A stretch of DNA of 64,000 nt from Kitasatospora gansuensis (GCF_014203705.1 NZ_JACHJR010000001.1:4464001-4528000), one strand, 5' to 3'. Positions 43,340-52,793 are shown, counted from the first letter of the stretch. The notes: generated by a model from the letters alone, not told the origin. A program made the numbers and translations.

Positions 43340-43491
43340 GAATGGACCAGTGGCACGGTAAGTTGTCCGTATGCTGGGCGTCAAGCCGATTACTCGCGTA
43401 CGAGCCCGGCGGCAGGGAGAATGCGGGACCGGAGACCCGGGACACCGCAGTCTCACCCCCCGATCGCAGTCCTGAGGCAGGCCGCCAACCC

Positions 43492-44112
43492 ATGAGCACC
43501 ACGCAGACCCCCCGTACCGACACCAGGGCGCGGATCATCGACGTGGCGCTGACGCTGTTCGCCGAGCAGGGGTATGAGAAGACCTCGCTGCGCGAGATCG
43601 CGGACCGGCTCGGGGTCACCAAGGCCGCGCTGTACTACCACTTCAAGACCAAGGACGACATCGTCCACGGCATCGTGGAGAGCATGGCCGCGCCGATCGA
43701 CGAGGCGATCGCCTGGGGCGAGGGCCGGTCCTGGTCGCCGGAGCTGCGGGACGAGCTGGTCCGCCGGTTCGCCGCCGGGATGGCCGAGCGGGCGCCGCTG
43801 CTGCGGTTCTTCCACGAGAACCAGCCCTCGCTGCGGGACTCCCCGGCCGGGCTGCAGTTCAAGGCCCGGATGTTCGCGATGATCCGGCTGGTGCACGGTC
43901 CGGACGCGAGCTTCCAGAACCGGCTGCGGGCCGCGATGTCGCTGTTCTCGATCAACACCGCGCTCTTCCTGCTCAAGCACGACCAGGAGGGCGGGCACGG
44001 CCCGGAGGACGGGCCCTGCGCGGGCCACGGCCCGGCCGCCACGCTGGCGGAGGCGACCGACGCGGCCCTGGAGGTCGCGCTGGAGATCGCCGGCCTGATC
44101 GACCCGGCCTGA
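43492..44112 (+). CDS. TetR/AcrR-type repressor of the adjacent exporter
   Basis: 206 residues. Helix-turn-helix TSLREIADRLGVTKAALYYHFKTKDD near the N-terminus, then an all-helical ligand domain. The ATG at 43492 gives the family length; an in-frame extension upstream covers the operator and is unlikely to be translated. A Gly/His/Pro-rich segment (HDQEGGHGPEDGPCAGHGPA) is an unusual insertion in the ligand domain. Expected to repress the divergent exporter gene. Confidence 0.9.
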   Translation: MSTTQTPRTDTRARIIDVALTLFAEQGYEKTSLREIADRLGVTKAALYYHFKTKDDIVHGIVESMAAPIDEAIAWGEGRSWSPELRDELVRRFAAGMAERAPLLRFFHENQPSLRDSPAGLQFKARMFAMIRLVHGPDASFQNRLRAAMSLFSINTALFLLKHDQEGGHGPEDGPCAGHGPAATLAEATDAALEVALEIAGLIDPA

Positions 44113-44139
44113 CCCCTGCTCCAGGGCGAAGCAGGGGTC
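44111..44139. terminator. Hairpin between convergent TetR and MMPL genes
   Basis: GACCCCTGCT pairs with AGCAGGGGTC around nine bases, directly after the TetR-type stop codon. Confidence 0.75.
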
Positions 44140-44150
44140 CAGCCGTGGCG

Positions 44151-46421
44151 CTACCGCCGGCTGTGCCGGCCGCCCGCGCCCTCGGCGGGCGATCCGCCGA
44201 CGCCGATCAGATCCGCGGTCTCCGGTTCGCCGAGGCCCTCGCCCGCGCGGAGCGGGGACGGCAGACCGGCCCCCTCCACGTCGACGTTCGGCAGCAGCCG
44301 CCCCAGCCAGCCGGGCAGCCACCAGGCCTTGTCGCCGAGCAGCGCGAGCACCGCCGGCACGATCGTCATGCGCACCAGGAAGGCGTCGAAGAAGACGGAG
44401 ATGCCGAGCCCGAAGCCGATCATCTTCACCATCTGCTCGCTGGAGCCGATGAAGCCCGAGAAGACCGAGATCATGATGACGGCAGCCGCGGTGACCACCC
44501 TGGCGCCGTGCCGGAAGCCGGTGACGATCGCCTGCGCGGGGGCCTCCCCGCCGACGTACGCCTCGCGCATCCGGGTCACCAGGAAGACCTCGTAGTCCAT
44601 CGCGAGGCCGAAGACCAGGCCCACCATGAAGATCGGCATCATCGACATGATCGGGCCCGGCTGCTCCACGCCGAAGACCGCGGCGAGCCAGCCCCACTGG
44701 AAGACCGCCACGACGGCGCCGAGCGCGGCGAGCACCGACAGCAGGAAGCCGAGCGCCGCCTTCAGTGGGACCAGGATCGAGCGGAAGACGATCACCAGGA
44801 GCAGGAACGCCAGCCCGACCACCAGGGCCAGGTACGGCACCAGCGCGTCGTTCAGCTTCTGCGAGAAGTCGATGTTCATGGCGGTGGCGCCGGAGATCAT
44901 CAGCTCGGCACCGGTGTCGGCCTTGATGCCCTTGCCCTTGGCGCGGATCGCCTGGACGACCTCCTCGGTGTCCACCGAGCTCGGCTTGTACTGGGAGACG
45001 ACGGTGAGCAGCGCCGTGTCACCGGCATCGTTGAACATCGCCGGGGAGACCTTCGCGACCCCGGCCGTGCTCCGCACCCGCTCCGCGACGCCGTCCACCG
45101 AGGCCTTCGGATCGGCTGCGTGGCTGACGTCCACAACCGCGATCAGCGGGCCGTTGAAACCCGGGCCGAAACCCTCCGAGAGCAGGTCGTAGGCCTTGCG
45201 CTGGGTGCTTCCGGCGGGCTGGGAGGCGCCGTCGGGCAGGCCGAGTTCGAGTGAGGCGACCGGGATGGCGGTCGCGCCGAGCCCGAGGACCGCGGCGAGC
45301 AGGACCGCCACCGGGTGGCGCAGCACGAACCCCGCCCAGCGGGTGCCCGCGTTCGGCTTCGTGGACCCGGCCGTCGCGCCGCCCGGCTGCGCGTTCTCCC
45401 GCCGGGCCCGGCGGCCGTACACGCGCTTGCCGACGTAGCCGAGCAGCGCCGGGATCATGGTGAGCGCGATCAGGACCGCGATCGCGACGGTGCCGGCCGC
45501 CGAGCCGCCCATCTTGGTGAGCATCGGCAGGTTGACGACGGCCAGGCCGGCCAGCGCGATCACCACGGTGAGGCCGGCGAAGACCACGGCCGACCCGGCG
45601 GCGCCGACGGCCCGGCCCATCGCCTCCTCCCGTTCCCAGCCGTCGGCGAGTTCGGAGCGGTAACGGGAGACGATGAACAGCGCGTAGTCGATGCCGACCG
45701 CCAGGCCGATCATCATGGCCAGCGTCGAGCTGTCGGTCCCCAGGTCGAGCGCCTTGGCGAGGGCGGTGACGGAGCAGACCCCGATGCCGACCCCGATGAG
45801 CGCGGTGAGCAGCGGCAGCCCGGCGGCCACCAGGGAACCGAAGGTGACGACGAGGACCACGGCCGCCATCGCGATGCCGATGAACTCGGTGCCCCCGGCC
45901 TCCGGATCCGCCTGGAGCGCGTCGCCGCCGAGCTCGACGGTGAGCCCGGAGGCCCGCGCCCGGGCGACCGTCTCCTGCAGGGCGTCGCGGTCGGCGTCCT
46001 TCAGCTCCGGCGGGGAGACCTTGTAGTCGACCGAGGTGTAGGCGATCGTGCCGTCCTCGCTGACGGTCTTCTCGGTGAACGGGTCGGAGGCCGAATCGAC
46101 CTGCGGCGAGCTGGACTTGAGCTCGGCGACGGTCTTCTCGATCTTCTCCTTGGTGCCGGCGTCGCGCACCGTGCCGCCGGCCCCGGCCTTGAAGACGACC
46201 CGGGCGGTGGCACCGTCCGCGTTCATGCCGGGGAAGCGCTGGTCGAGCAGGTCGAACGCCTTCTGCGCTTCGGTGCCGGGGATCGAGAACGAACTGTCCA
46301 CGGCGGTCGGTGCGTTGGCAGCCGCCACGCCCGCGAGGACGAGCAGCGCCACCCAGAGGAGAGTGACGAAGTGACGTCGTCGGTAGGAGAATTTGCCGAG
46401 TCGATAGAGGAATGTGGCCAC
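44151..46421 (-). CDS. MMPL-family RND transporter
   Basis: 756 residues with about 12 helices in the two-half RND layout: an N-terminal helix (FVTLLWVALLVLAGVAAAN), a first extracytoplasmic loop, a five-helix bundle with VGIDYALFIVSRYRSEL, a second loop, and a second bundle with LAMDYEVFLVTRMREAY. These GxDY/MDYE motifs are the proton-relay positions of MMPL proteins. It probably exports a lipid-like or polyketide product. GTG at 46421 is the best start. It is the last gene of the leftward run that begins with the response regulator, so it may be the exporter of the polyketide cluster. Confidence 0.9.
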   Translation of the reverse strand: MATFLYRLGKFSYRRRHFVTLLWVALLVLAGVAAANAPTAVDSSFSIPGTEAQKAFDLLDQRFPGMNADGATARVVFKAGAGGTVRDAGTKEKIEKTVAELKSSSPQVDSASDPFTEKTVSEDGTIAYTSVDYKVSPPELKDADRDALQETVARARASGLTVELGGDALQADPEAGGTEFIGIAMAAVVLVVTFGSLVAAGLPLLTALIGVGIGVCSVTALAKALDLGTDSSTLAMMIGLAVGIDYALFIVSRYRSELADGWEREEAMGRAVGAAGSAVVFAGLTVVIALAGLAVVNLPMLTKMGGSAAGTVAIAVLIALTMIPALLGYVGKRVYGRRARRENAQPGGATAGSTKPNAGTRWAGFVLRHPVAVLLAAVLGLGATAIPVASLELGLPDGASQPAGSTQRKAYDLLSEGFGPGFNGPLIAVVDVSHAADPKASVDGVAERVRSTAGVAKVSPAMFNDAGDTALLTVVSQYKPSSVDTEEVVQAIRAKGKGIKADTGAELMISGATAMNIDFSQKLNDALVPYLALVVGLAFLLLVIVFRSILVPLKAALGFLLSVLAALGAVVAVFQWGWLAAVFGVEQPGPIMSMMPIFMVGLVFGLAMDYEVFLVTRMREAYVGGEAPAQAIVTGFRHGARVVTAAAVIMISVFSGFIGSSEQMVKMIGFGLGISVFFDAFLVRMTIVPAVLALLGDKAWWLPGWLGRLLPNVDVEGAGLPSPLRAGEGLGEPETADLIGVGGSPAEGAGGRHSRR

Positions 46422-46523
46422 GGAGGCGTACTTCCGTTCAGGTTGTGGGCTTGTTGGGAAGCCGGGCATCGCGGGGCACGGACGCGCGGCACGGTCGTGG
46501 CTCGCCCGGTATCTGGCGGGTGG

Positions 46524-47180
46524 TCAGTTCGCCTGGGGCCGATGGGCGTTCGGGACGCCCGGCAGCTGACGCGCGGCCCGGCGCAGTTCCCTGCTGGCGA
46601 TGGCGTCGTCCGCGCTGTCGCCCGGTCGCCGCAGTGCCCGCCACTCGGCGGGGTGGAGCTCCGGCGCGTGGCGCAGCCGGTGGTGGTCGTGGTGGGGGGC
46701 CGAGGCCAGGCAGGAGCACCGGCCGTCCCCCGATGTGTAGACGGCGGCGAAGTCGTCGTCCCAGTCGCACCGGGCGAGCCGGCCCGCCCGGTCCGGGTGG
46801 AGGACGAGCCTGCCGTGCCCGTCCCGGTGGCGCAGTTCCACCCGGTCGGGCCGGTCCTCGGTGAGCCGGAGGCCGGGCACTCCGGCCAGCCGTTCGTCGG
46901 AGCCGGCGGTCAGCACCGCCGGGCACAGCCGGTGGAGCAGGTGGCCGAGCAGCGACGGCTCGACGACCAGGTGCAGGCAGGCGGGCCCGGCCGTCGCGGA
47001 GCGGAGCCCGAAGGCGCCGCCGCCCAGGGGCCCGAGGTCCGTGACGCATTCCAGCAGGCAGTCCATGAGGTGGCGCTCCAAGCGGAGTTGGCCTCGGCAC
47101 TCGGCGGTCGCCGCTCCCCGGTCGTGCAGGAGCGCGGTGCGGTAGGCGCCGATGACACGCTGCTCGAACCAGATCGTCAT
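46524..47180 (-). CDS. Unrecognised protein in the regulator-reductase-exporter run
   Basis: 218 residues, ATG at 47180, 19 bases after the reductase gene stop. I do not recognise the family. It has a short hydrophobic/aromatic start (MTIWFEQRVIGAYRTALL), several His and Cys residues, a PHHDHHRLRHAPELH segment and an Arg-rich end. No signal peptide or membrane helix. Codon use and GC resemble the neighbours. The close spacing suggests cotranscription with the reductase and so a link to the cluster. Confidence 0.6.
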   Translation of the reverse strand: MTIWFEQRVIGAYRTALLHDRGAATAECRGQLRLERHLMDCLLECVTDLGPLGGGAFGLRSATAGPACLHLVVEPSLLGHLLHRLCPAVLTAGSDERLAGVPGLRLTEDRPDRVELRHRDGHGRLVLHPDRAGRLARCDWDDDFAAVYTSGDGRCSCLASAPHHDHHRLRHAPELHPAEWRALRRPGDSADDAIASRELRRAARQLPGVPNAHRPQAN

Positions 47181-47199
47181 CGGACCGCGGGCCCCCCGG

Positions 47200-47940
47200 T
47201 CACAGGCTGATGCCGCCGTCGATGGTGATGGTGGCGCCGGTGATGAACGCCGCCTCGTCGCTCGCCAGGAAGGCGATCAGCGCCGCCACCTCGGCCGGCT
47301 CGCCGTACCGGCCGAGGGCGGTCAGCGGCAGCAGGGGTACGTCCATCGGCCCCTCCTCGTCGAGCATCGCGGTTCTGATCGGACCGGGCGAGATCAGGTT
47401 GACCGTGGTGCCCTTGGGGCCGAAGTCGCGCGCGAGCCCCTTGGTCATGCCGATCAGCGCCGACTTCGTCATGCCGTACAGGGCGCCGCCGGGCTGCGGG
47501 TACCAGTGCGCCCCGACGCTGCCGATGTTGACGATCCGTCCGCCCTCGCCGAGATGCGGTTCCGCGGCGCGGGCGCCGAGGAAGGCGGCCCGCAGGTTCA
47601 CGGCGAGGATGCGGTCCACCTCCTGCTCCGAGATGTCCTTCAGCGGACCGCCCAGCAGGATCCCGGCGTTGTTGACCAGGATGTCCAGCCGGCCGTACTC
47701 CGTGACGGTCCGTTCGACGGCGGCGGCGACGGCCACGGGGTCACCCGCGTCGGCGCGTACCGCCGTCGCCCTGCGCCCGGTGGCCTCGATCCGCCGCGCC
47801 ACCTCCGCGGCGTCGTCGGCGGAGCTCGCGTAGGTCAGCACCACGTCGGCACCGTCCTGTGCGAGCCGTTCGGCGGTGGCGGCGCCGATGCCCCGGCTGG
47901 CCCCGGTGACCAGGGCCACCTTTCCGGTCAGGTCGGCCAT
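47200..47940 (-). CDS. Short-chain dehydrogenase/reductase, FabG-like
   Basis: 246 residues, classical SDR. NAD(P) motif TGASRGIG, NNAG after beta4, active site Ser in GSVGAHWYPQPG and YGMTK (Tyr-x3-Lys), and a C-terminal ITIDGGISL. It probably reduces a keto group of a polyketide intermediate or tailoring product; it is separate from the C9 ketoreductase at 57936. AAGGG precedes the ATG. Upstream TAGCGT (minus strand, in 47941-48077) is a possible -10. Confidence 0.9.
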   Translation of the reverse strand: MADLTGKVALVTGASRGIGAATAERLAQDGADVVLTYASSADDAAEVARRIEATGRRATAVRADAGDPVAVAAAVERTVTEYGRLDILVNNAGILLGGPLKDISEQEVDRILAVNLRAAFLGARAAEPHLGEGGRIVNIGSVGAHWYPQPGGALYGMTKSALIGMTKGLARDFGPKGTTVNLISPGPIRTAMLDEEGPMDVPLLPLTALGRYGEPAEVAALIAFLASDEAAFITGATITIDGGISL

Positions 47941-48077
47941 TTCATTTCCCTTCGACGATTTCCCGTTTTCGCGAGCACGCTATCGACCCCGGGGCTTTCA
48001 GGTCCATTGTTTCGGTGCATGGTCCGCGAAATCCTTACGTGAATATCCGGAGTCGCCCGCAAGGGCGCGGCGGCCGG

Positions 48078-48788
48078 TCAGGCCATCATGAATCCGACCC
48101 CGCGTACGGTGATGATCCAGTCATTCCGGCCGAGTTTGGTCCGGATGCTGCTGACGTGGGTGTCGATGGTTCTTCTGGACCACGAGGCGCCCCAGACCTG
48201 CCGCATTATCGTCTCCCGGGAAAGCACGGTGCCGGGGTGGGAAGCCAGCAGATGCAGGAGTTCGAACTCCTTTTTGGTCGTCTTGATCGTCCGGTCCTTC
48301 AGCGTCACCTCGCGCCGGCCGGTGTCGATTCGCAGGCAGCCGTGTTCGATGACACGTTCCGCATTCCGGCCGACCCGGACCCGGCGCATCACCGCGTCGA
48401 TCCGGGCGGCCAGCTCGTGGGATCCGCACGGCTTGACCACGTAGTCGTCCGCGCCGGCCCGCAGTCCGAGGACGGCGTCCCGTTCGGCCCCGCGGGCCGT
48501 GATGGCGATGATTGGTGTGTCCGAGGCGGCCCGGATCATCCGGCAGATCTCCAGTCCGTCCCGGTCGGCCAGATCGAGGCCGAGCAGGACCAGGTCGACC
48601 TCCCGGAAGGCGTCGAGCGCCTCCCGTCCGGTGGAGACGGCGCTCACCTTGCACCCGTAGAAGCTCAGACCCTGTTCGAAAATCTCCCTGTCCCGGCTGT
48701 CGCTCTCGACGACGAGCACGCGCCACGTGATGTCCGCGCCGATGTCATCGATCGTCTCTGTCATTGGCTGAATGAAGCCATTGCGCAT
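48078..48788 (-). CDS. Atypical OmpR-type response regulator, JadR1/LanI-like
   Basis: 236 residues: receiver domain (about 22-135) and OmpR winged helix (about 145-235). The receiver looks unable to be phosphorylated in the usual way: where VLLD is expected it reads DLVLLGLDLADRDG, so the phospho-acceptor is Gly70 with Asp moved to 72, and the acidic pair is ESD (28-30). Lys119 and Thr97 remain. Atypical regulators of this type (JadR1, LanI) activate aromatic polyketide clusters and can sense end products, from published work as I recall it. No sensor kinase is nearby. It heads the leftward run to the exporter. Start could also be the Met at 48764. Confidence 0.87.
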   Translation of the reverse strand: MRNGFIQPMTETIDDIGADITWRVLVVESDSRDREIFEQGLSFYGCKVSAVSTGREALDAFREVDLVLLGLDLADRDGLEICRMIRAASDTPIIAITARGAERDAVLGLRAGADDYVVKPCGSHELAARIDAVMRRVRVGRNAERVIEHGCLRIDTGRREVTLKDRTIKTTKKEFELLHLLASHPGTVLSRETIMRQVWGASWSRRTIDTHVSSIRTKLGRNDWIITVRGVGFMMA

Positions 48789-49167
48789 GTTTATGGCACC
48801 CCCGATGCCTACATGTTCAACACTGTGACGGGCGCGAGCCGCGGCACAATGGTTTTAATCAGAAACTTCTCTGTGGTGCGCTCCTGTTTCGCGCGCGAGC
48901 CCCGTTGTTCGCGCGCGGTGGTCATTTTACTCGGCGTCGATTATTTCTTGATTCGACGTTTAAGGAGACTGTCTGCATCCTCACATACGCTCTGGCGGTG
49001 ATCAACGTGCGCCAGTGGATTGGCCGGAAACAGACTCCCCTTCGCGGGCCCTTGCGTGCTTGCGGGATGATGTGGGTCACAGTCGGCGGGTCAAATGAAT
49101 TTCTTTGGCGGGGTGGTCGCCAGGCGATGGAGGTGGGGCTCCGGCCGCCCGGTGGCCACCCCCGGGA
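48789..49167. other. Low-GC intergenic region with paired repeats upstream of the regulator
   Basis: 379 bases, notably less GC-rich than the surroundings, with no supported gene. TTCGCGCGCG occurs at 48888-48897 and again at 48908-48917, exactly 20 bases apart (two helical turns), a layout suited to a dimeric OmpR-type regulator. A TTATTTCTTGATTCGACG stretch near 48939 is AT-rich and may be part of the promoter. The regulator gene reads leftward from here and the DHA2 gene ends here. Confidence 0.55.
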
Positions 49168-50799
49168 TCACGCCGCGGGCCGTCCCGGCGGCGCCGTCGC
49201 CGCCGTGGCCGGCGCCCCGGCCTGGGCGCCCACCGACGCCGCGCCGGCCGGGCCCGTGCCCGGACCTCCGCCCGGTGCCCCGCCGGGCTTCCCGCGCAGC
49301 GGGACCTCCTTGACGGCGAGCGCCGCGAGGAAGGCCGCGGCGCAGATGACGGCGGCGACCAGGAAGATGTGCTGGGTGCCCTCGGCGACCGCGCCCAGGT
49401 AGGCGTCCCGGGCGCCGGCCGGCAGGCCGGCCAGGGCGGAGGCGCTGAGCTCCAGGTCGGAGTTGCCCGTGCCGGAGCCGGGCAGGTGGTTCTCCAGGGC
49501 CCGGGTGAACAGGGAGCCGAACACGGCCACGCCCAGCGAGCCGCCGATGGTCCGGAAGAGGGTGACGCCCGCCGAGGCGACGCCCATGTCCTTCATCTCG
49601 ACGCTGTTCTGCGCGATGGTCGTGGTCATCTGCATCAGGAAGCCCAGTCCGACGCCGACCAGGACCATGTAGAGGCTGGTCACCAGGCGGGAGGTGTCGG
49701 TGTCCATGGTCGACAGCAGGAACAGGCCGACGGCCAGGCAGGCCGACCCCACGATCGGGAAGATCTTGTACTTGCCGGTCCGGGACATCACCTTGCCGAC
49801 GATGTTGGACACCAGGGCGATCGGCGCCACCATCGGCAGCAGCAGCAGACCGGAACTGGTCGCGTCCGCGCCCTGCACGCTCTGCTGGAACAGCGGCAGG
49901 TAGAGGGTCGCGCCGAACATGGCCGCGCCGGCGGCACAGACCATGACCGAGGCCATCTTGTAGTTGCCGGTCGCGAACACCCGCAGCGGCAGCACCGGTT
50001 CGGGTGCGCGCCGCTGTGAGGCGACGAAGGCGAACAGGCCGACGACCGCGGTCACGAACAGCCCGATGATCTGCCACGAGCCCCAGGCGTAGGTGGTGCC
50101 GGCCCAGGTCGCGGCCAGCACCACGGAGCTGATGGTGATGGTCATCAGGACGATGCCGAGCCAGTCGATCTTCGCCTTGCTCCGCTGCCGGGGCAGCTTC
50201 AGCATCACCTGGCACCAGACGAAGGTGACCAGGCCGAGGGGCAGGTTCACGTAGAACGCCCAGCGCCACCCGAGGTGACCGGTGATCAGACCGCCGAGCA
50301 GCGGCCCGCCGACCGTGCCCACGGCCATCACGGTGGCGGTCATGCCCTGGTAGCGGCCGCGCTCGCGCGGTGCGACCAGCGAACCGATCAGGGCGAAGGC
50401 CAGCGAGGCCAGGCCACCGGCGCCGAGGCCCTGGATCACCCGGAAGGCGATCAGCTGCGACATGGACTGGGCGGCGCCGGAGGCGACCGAACCGACCAGG
50501 AAGACCGCGATCGCCGTGAGGTAGGCGTGCTTGCGCCCGTACAGGTCACCACACTTGCCCCAGACGGGCGTGGAGACGGCGGTGGCGAGCGCGTACGCGG
50601 TGACCACCCAGGAGATGTGGTCCAGGCCGCCGAGGTCGCCGACGATCGTCAGCATCGAGGTGCTGACGATGGTGTTGTCGAGCATGGCCAGCAGCATGCC
50701 GAGCATCACGCCGAGCAGGGTCCAGCGGATGTTGGCCGGCGTGGCGGCCGGCTCCGAGGGGGGTGCGCCGACCGGAGGGGTCGGGGATGACGTAGACAC
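49168..50799 (-). CDS. MFS drug exporter, DHA2 family (14 helices), polyketide cluster
   Basis: 543 residues. Same subfamily as the exporter at 41713: LDNTIVSTSMLTI, GKCGDLYGRKHAYL (motif A) and GPLLGGLITGHLGWRW (motif C). A Gly/Pro/Ala-rich C-terminal tail of about 40 residues is extra. GTG at 50799 has AAAGGA eight bases upstream. Divergent from a TetR-type repressor; probably self-resistance and export of the cluster product. Confidence 0.92.
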   Translation of the reverse strand: MSTSSPTPPVGAPPSEPAATPANIRWTLLGVMLGMLLAMLDNTIVSTSMLTIVGDLGGLDHISWVVTAYALATAVSTPVWGKCGDLYGRKHAYLTAIAVFLVGSVASGAAQSMSQLIAFRVIQGLGAGGLASLAFALIGSLVAPRERGRYQGMTATVMAVGTVGGPLLGGLITGHLGWRWAFYVNLPLGLVTFVWCQVMLKLPRQRSKAKIDWLGIVLMTITISSVVLAATWAGTTYAWGSWQIIGLFVTAVVGLFAFVASQRRAPEPVLPLRVFATGNYKMASVMVCAAGAAMFGATLYLPLFQQSVQGADATSSGLLLLPMVAPIALVSNIVGKVMSRTGKYKIFPIVGSACLAVGLFLLSTMDTDTSRLVTSLYMVLVGVGLGFLMQMTTTIAQNSVEMKDMGVASAGVTLFRTIGGSLGVAVFGSLFTRALENHLPGSGTGNSDLELSASALAGLPAGARDAYLGAVAEGTQHIFLVAAVICAAAFLAALAVKEVPLRGKPGGAPGGGPGTGPAGAASVGAQAGAPATAATAPPGRPAA

Positions 50800-50900
50800 G
50801 ACAGACGTCCTTTCGGTGGCGCCGAAGGTGTGCGGAAGGGAGGGGAGCGCGATGAGGTGGGGAGTGGCGGTGTCCGGCCACTCGTGCCCCACCAGAACAG

Positions 50901-50938
50901 CACACTCGATTCAAAAGTGCAACGAGGCAATGTTTTGA
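50901..50938. promoter_or_regulatory. TetR-type operator, copy 1 of the shared element
   Basis: CACACTCG-N6-AAGTGCAA at 50901-50922 is repeated exactly, with the same six-base spacing, upstream of the flavin monooxygenase (52794-52815). Next to it TCAAAA (50911-50916) and TTTTGA (50933-50938) form an inverted repeat. It lies between the divergent exporter and TetR genes. Confidence 0.65.
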
Positions 50939-50967
50939 GTGAGGCACCTAGGAGGTACGATCCAGTC

Positions 50968-51564
50968 ATGACCGACACAGTGATGGGCCGCCGTGAGCGG
51001 AAGAAGGCAGCCACCCGCCAGGCGCTGGCCGATGCGGCGCTGGAGCTGTTCCTGGAGCGCGGGTACGACAAGGTCGGGGTGAAGGACATCGCGGACGCCG
51101 CCGACGTCTCCACCACGACCCTCTTCAAGCACTTCGCAGGCAAGGAGGCGCTGGTCTTCGACGAGGACGCCGCGAACGAGGCGGTGCTGGTGGGCGCGGT
51201 GCGCAACCGCGCGCCTGGTCAGTCGATCCCCGCGGCCCTGCACCAGGTGATCCTGCATCTCCGGAGCGATGCCGAGCCGGACGATCCGCGCGTCATCGCC
51301 TTCCTCGAACTGGTCAACTCCACCCAGGCGTTGCGCGAGTACGCGCACAAGATGTGGATGCGGCACCAGGTCGCGGTCGCGCACGCCATCGCCGAGGAGG
51401 TCGGCGCCCCCGCCGACGATCCGCGGTGCGCGGCGCTGGCGCTGTTCGCGCTGGAGGCGCCCAGCCTGCTGGAAGGGCGCGACGGCGACACCCAGGAGGT
51501 CCTGGGCGGTGCCTTCGAGCTGCTGGAGCGGGGCTGGTCCGGCCTGTTCGGCCCGGACGCCTGA
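50968..51564 (+). CDS. TetR/AcrR-type repressor, polyketide cluster
   Basis: 198 residues. Helix-turn-helix VGVKDIADAADVSTTTLFKHFAGKE, preceded by the GRRERKKAATRQALADAALELFLERGY helix seen in this family (in short: RRERKKAATRQAL). The ATG at 50968 gives the normal length; an AGGAGGT lies 13 bases upstream. It probably represses the divergent exporter and, through the same element, the monooxygenase. The ligand is likely an intermediate or the product. Confidence 0.9.
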   Translation: MTDTVMGRRERKKAATRQALADAALELFLERGYDKVGVKDIADAADVSTTTLFKHFAGKEALVFDEDAANEAVLVGAVRNRAPGQSIPAALHQVILHLRSDAEPDDPRVIAFLELVNSTQALREYAHKMWMRHQVAVAHAIAEEVGAPADDPRCAALALFALEAPSLLEGRDGDTQEVLGGAFELLERGWSGLFGPDA

Positions 51565-51608
51565 GCTCCGAACCGGCTTTCCGAGCCGGGTGCCTGACGC
51601 CCCGTCGG

Positions 51609-52748
51609 CTACGGGACGGGTGACGTCATGAGGGCGCGCAGCCGCCGCGCCGCGCCCTCGGCGGCCGAGGCGGCGCGCGAGCGCATCTCGTACTCGTAGA
51701 CCAGCACGGCCGTGTCGTCGCCGGCCGCGGCCGCCAGGACGGCCCGGGCCAGGTCCGCGCCGTCGCGCAGCGCCAGATCCGCTCCCCGGTCGAACGGCTG
51801 GATCGGATGGGCCGCCTCCCCGACCAGGGTCACCCCGGAGACGTGCCGCCACGCGGGCGGTCCCGGCAGGGCGTACACCGGACGGACCACCAGGCCCCCG
51901 TCGCTCTTCCGGAGGGCGTACAGCAGCCGCTCGTCCCAGCCGTCGAAGACCTCCAGCAGCCGGCTGCGCAACACGGCCTGGTTCCGGGCCGCCAGGCCGC
52001 AGGAGATCCACCAGCTCTCGGGGGCGCGGAAGACGGCGTGCAGGCCGACGCTGCCGGCGCCGTCCCGTTGGGCGAGCAGGACGCGGTCGGTGTCCCGTGC
52101 GACCAGGGTGCCGGCGCCCACCAGCCAGGCGAGGTCGACGTGGCGGGTGTCGACCGTGTCGTAGCCGGCCTCGACCGACATGACGCCCGTGTAGCCGGGC
52201 GTGGCGCGGCAGAGCAGTGCCCGCACCCGGGACCAGGCGCCGTCGGCGCCGACCACCAGGTCGTAGTCCTCCCGGCGGCCGTCGCCGAAGTGCAGCCGCC
52301 AGCGGCCGCCGCTGCGCTCGGTGAGGTCGACGACGAAGTGCCGCCAGGACACCGTCCGGACATCGAGGGACTCCAGCAGGAGCGCCCGGAGCCGCCCGCG
52401 GTCGATCACCGCGTCCCGGTCCGCCGACCACTCCTCGGCCGGTTGCGGGTCGGTGGGCGGCGGATCGTGGTGCAGTAACGCGGCGGTGTAGGGGTCGAAG
52501 ACCCGCAACTCCCGTCCGGCGGGCCGGCAGGCCGCGCGGAACCGGCCGGTCAGCCGGGCCGCCGCGAGTGCGGCCTGCCCCAGGTCGGCGCGGAGCTGGA
52601 CGCTGCCCCGGTGCGGCCGCGCGCCGTGTTCGGGGTCCCGTTCGAAGACCGACACGGACATCCCGTGCGCCTGCAGCACGCGTGCGCAGGCCAGCCCCCC
52701 CAAGCCCGAGCCGACGATCGCGATCCGCGGGTACCCGGCCGACTGCAC
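51609..52748 (-). CDS. FAD-dependent monooxygenase, class A hydroxylase type
   Basis: 379 residues. FAD motif IVGSGLGGLACARVL, the DG motif LVVGADGAWSRVR, and the second FAD motif TLVGEAAHPIQPFDRGADLAL (in short GEAAHP, where GDAAHP is usual). It would hydroxylate or oxidise an aromatic polyketide with NAD(P)H and oxygen. GTG start at 52748 with AAAGGGGA upstream. It carries the same TetR-type element as the exporter, so oxidation and export may be induced together. Confidence 0.88.
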   Translation of the reverse strand: MQSAGYPRIAIVGSGLGGLACARVLQAHGMSVSVFERDPEHGARPHRGSVQLRADLGQAALAAARLTGRFRAACRPAGRELRVFDPYTAALLHHDPPPTDPQPAEEWSADRDAVIDRGRLRALLLESLDVRTVSWRHFVVDLTERSGGRWRLHFGDGRREDYDLVVGADGAWSRVRALLCRATPGYTGVMSVEAGYDTVDTRHVDLAWLVGAGTLVARDTDRVLLAQRDGAGSVGLHAVFRAPESWWISCGLAARNQAVLRSRLLEVFDGWDERLLYALRKSDGGLVVRPVYALPGPPAWRHVSGVTLVGEAAHPIQPFDRGADLALRDGADLARAVLAAAAGDDTAVLVYEYEMRSRAASAAEGAARRLRALMTSPVP

Positions 52749-52793
52749 GGGGCGTCCCCTTTCGAAGCTGGTAGTCCGACGGTCTCACAAAAC

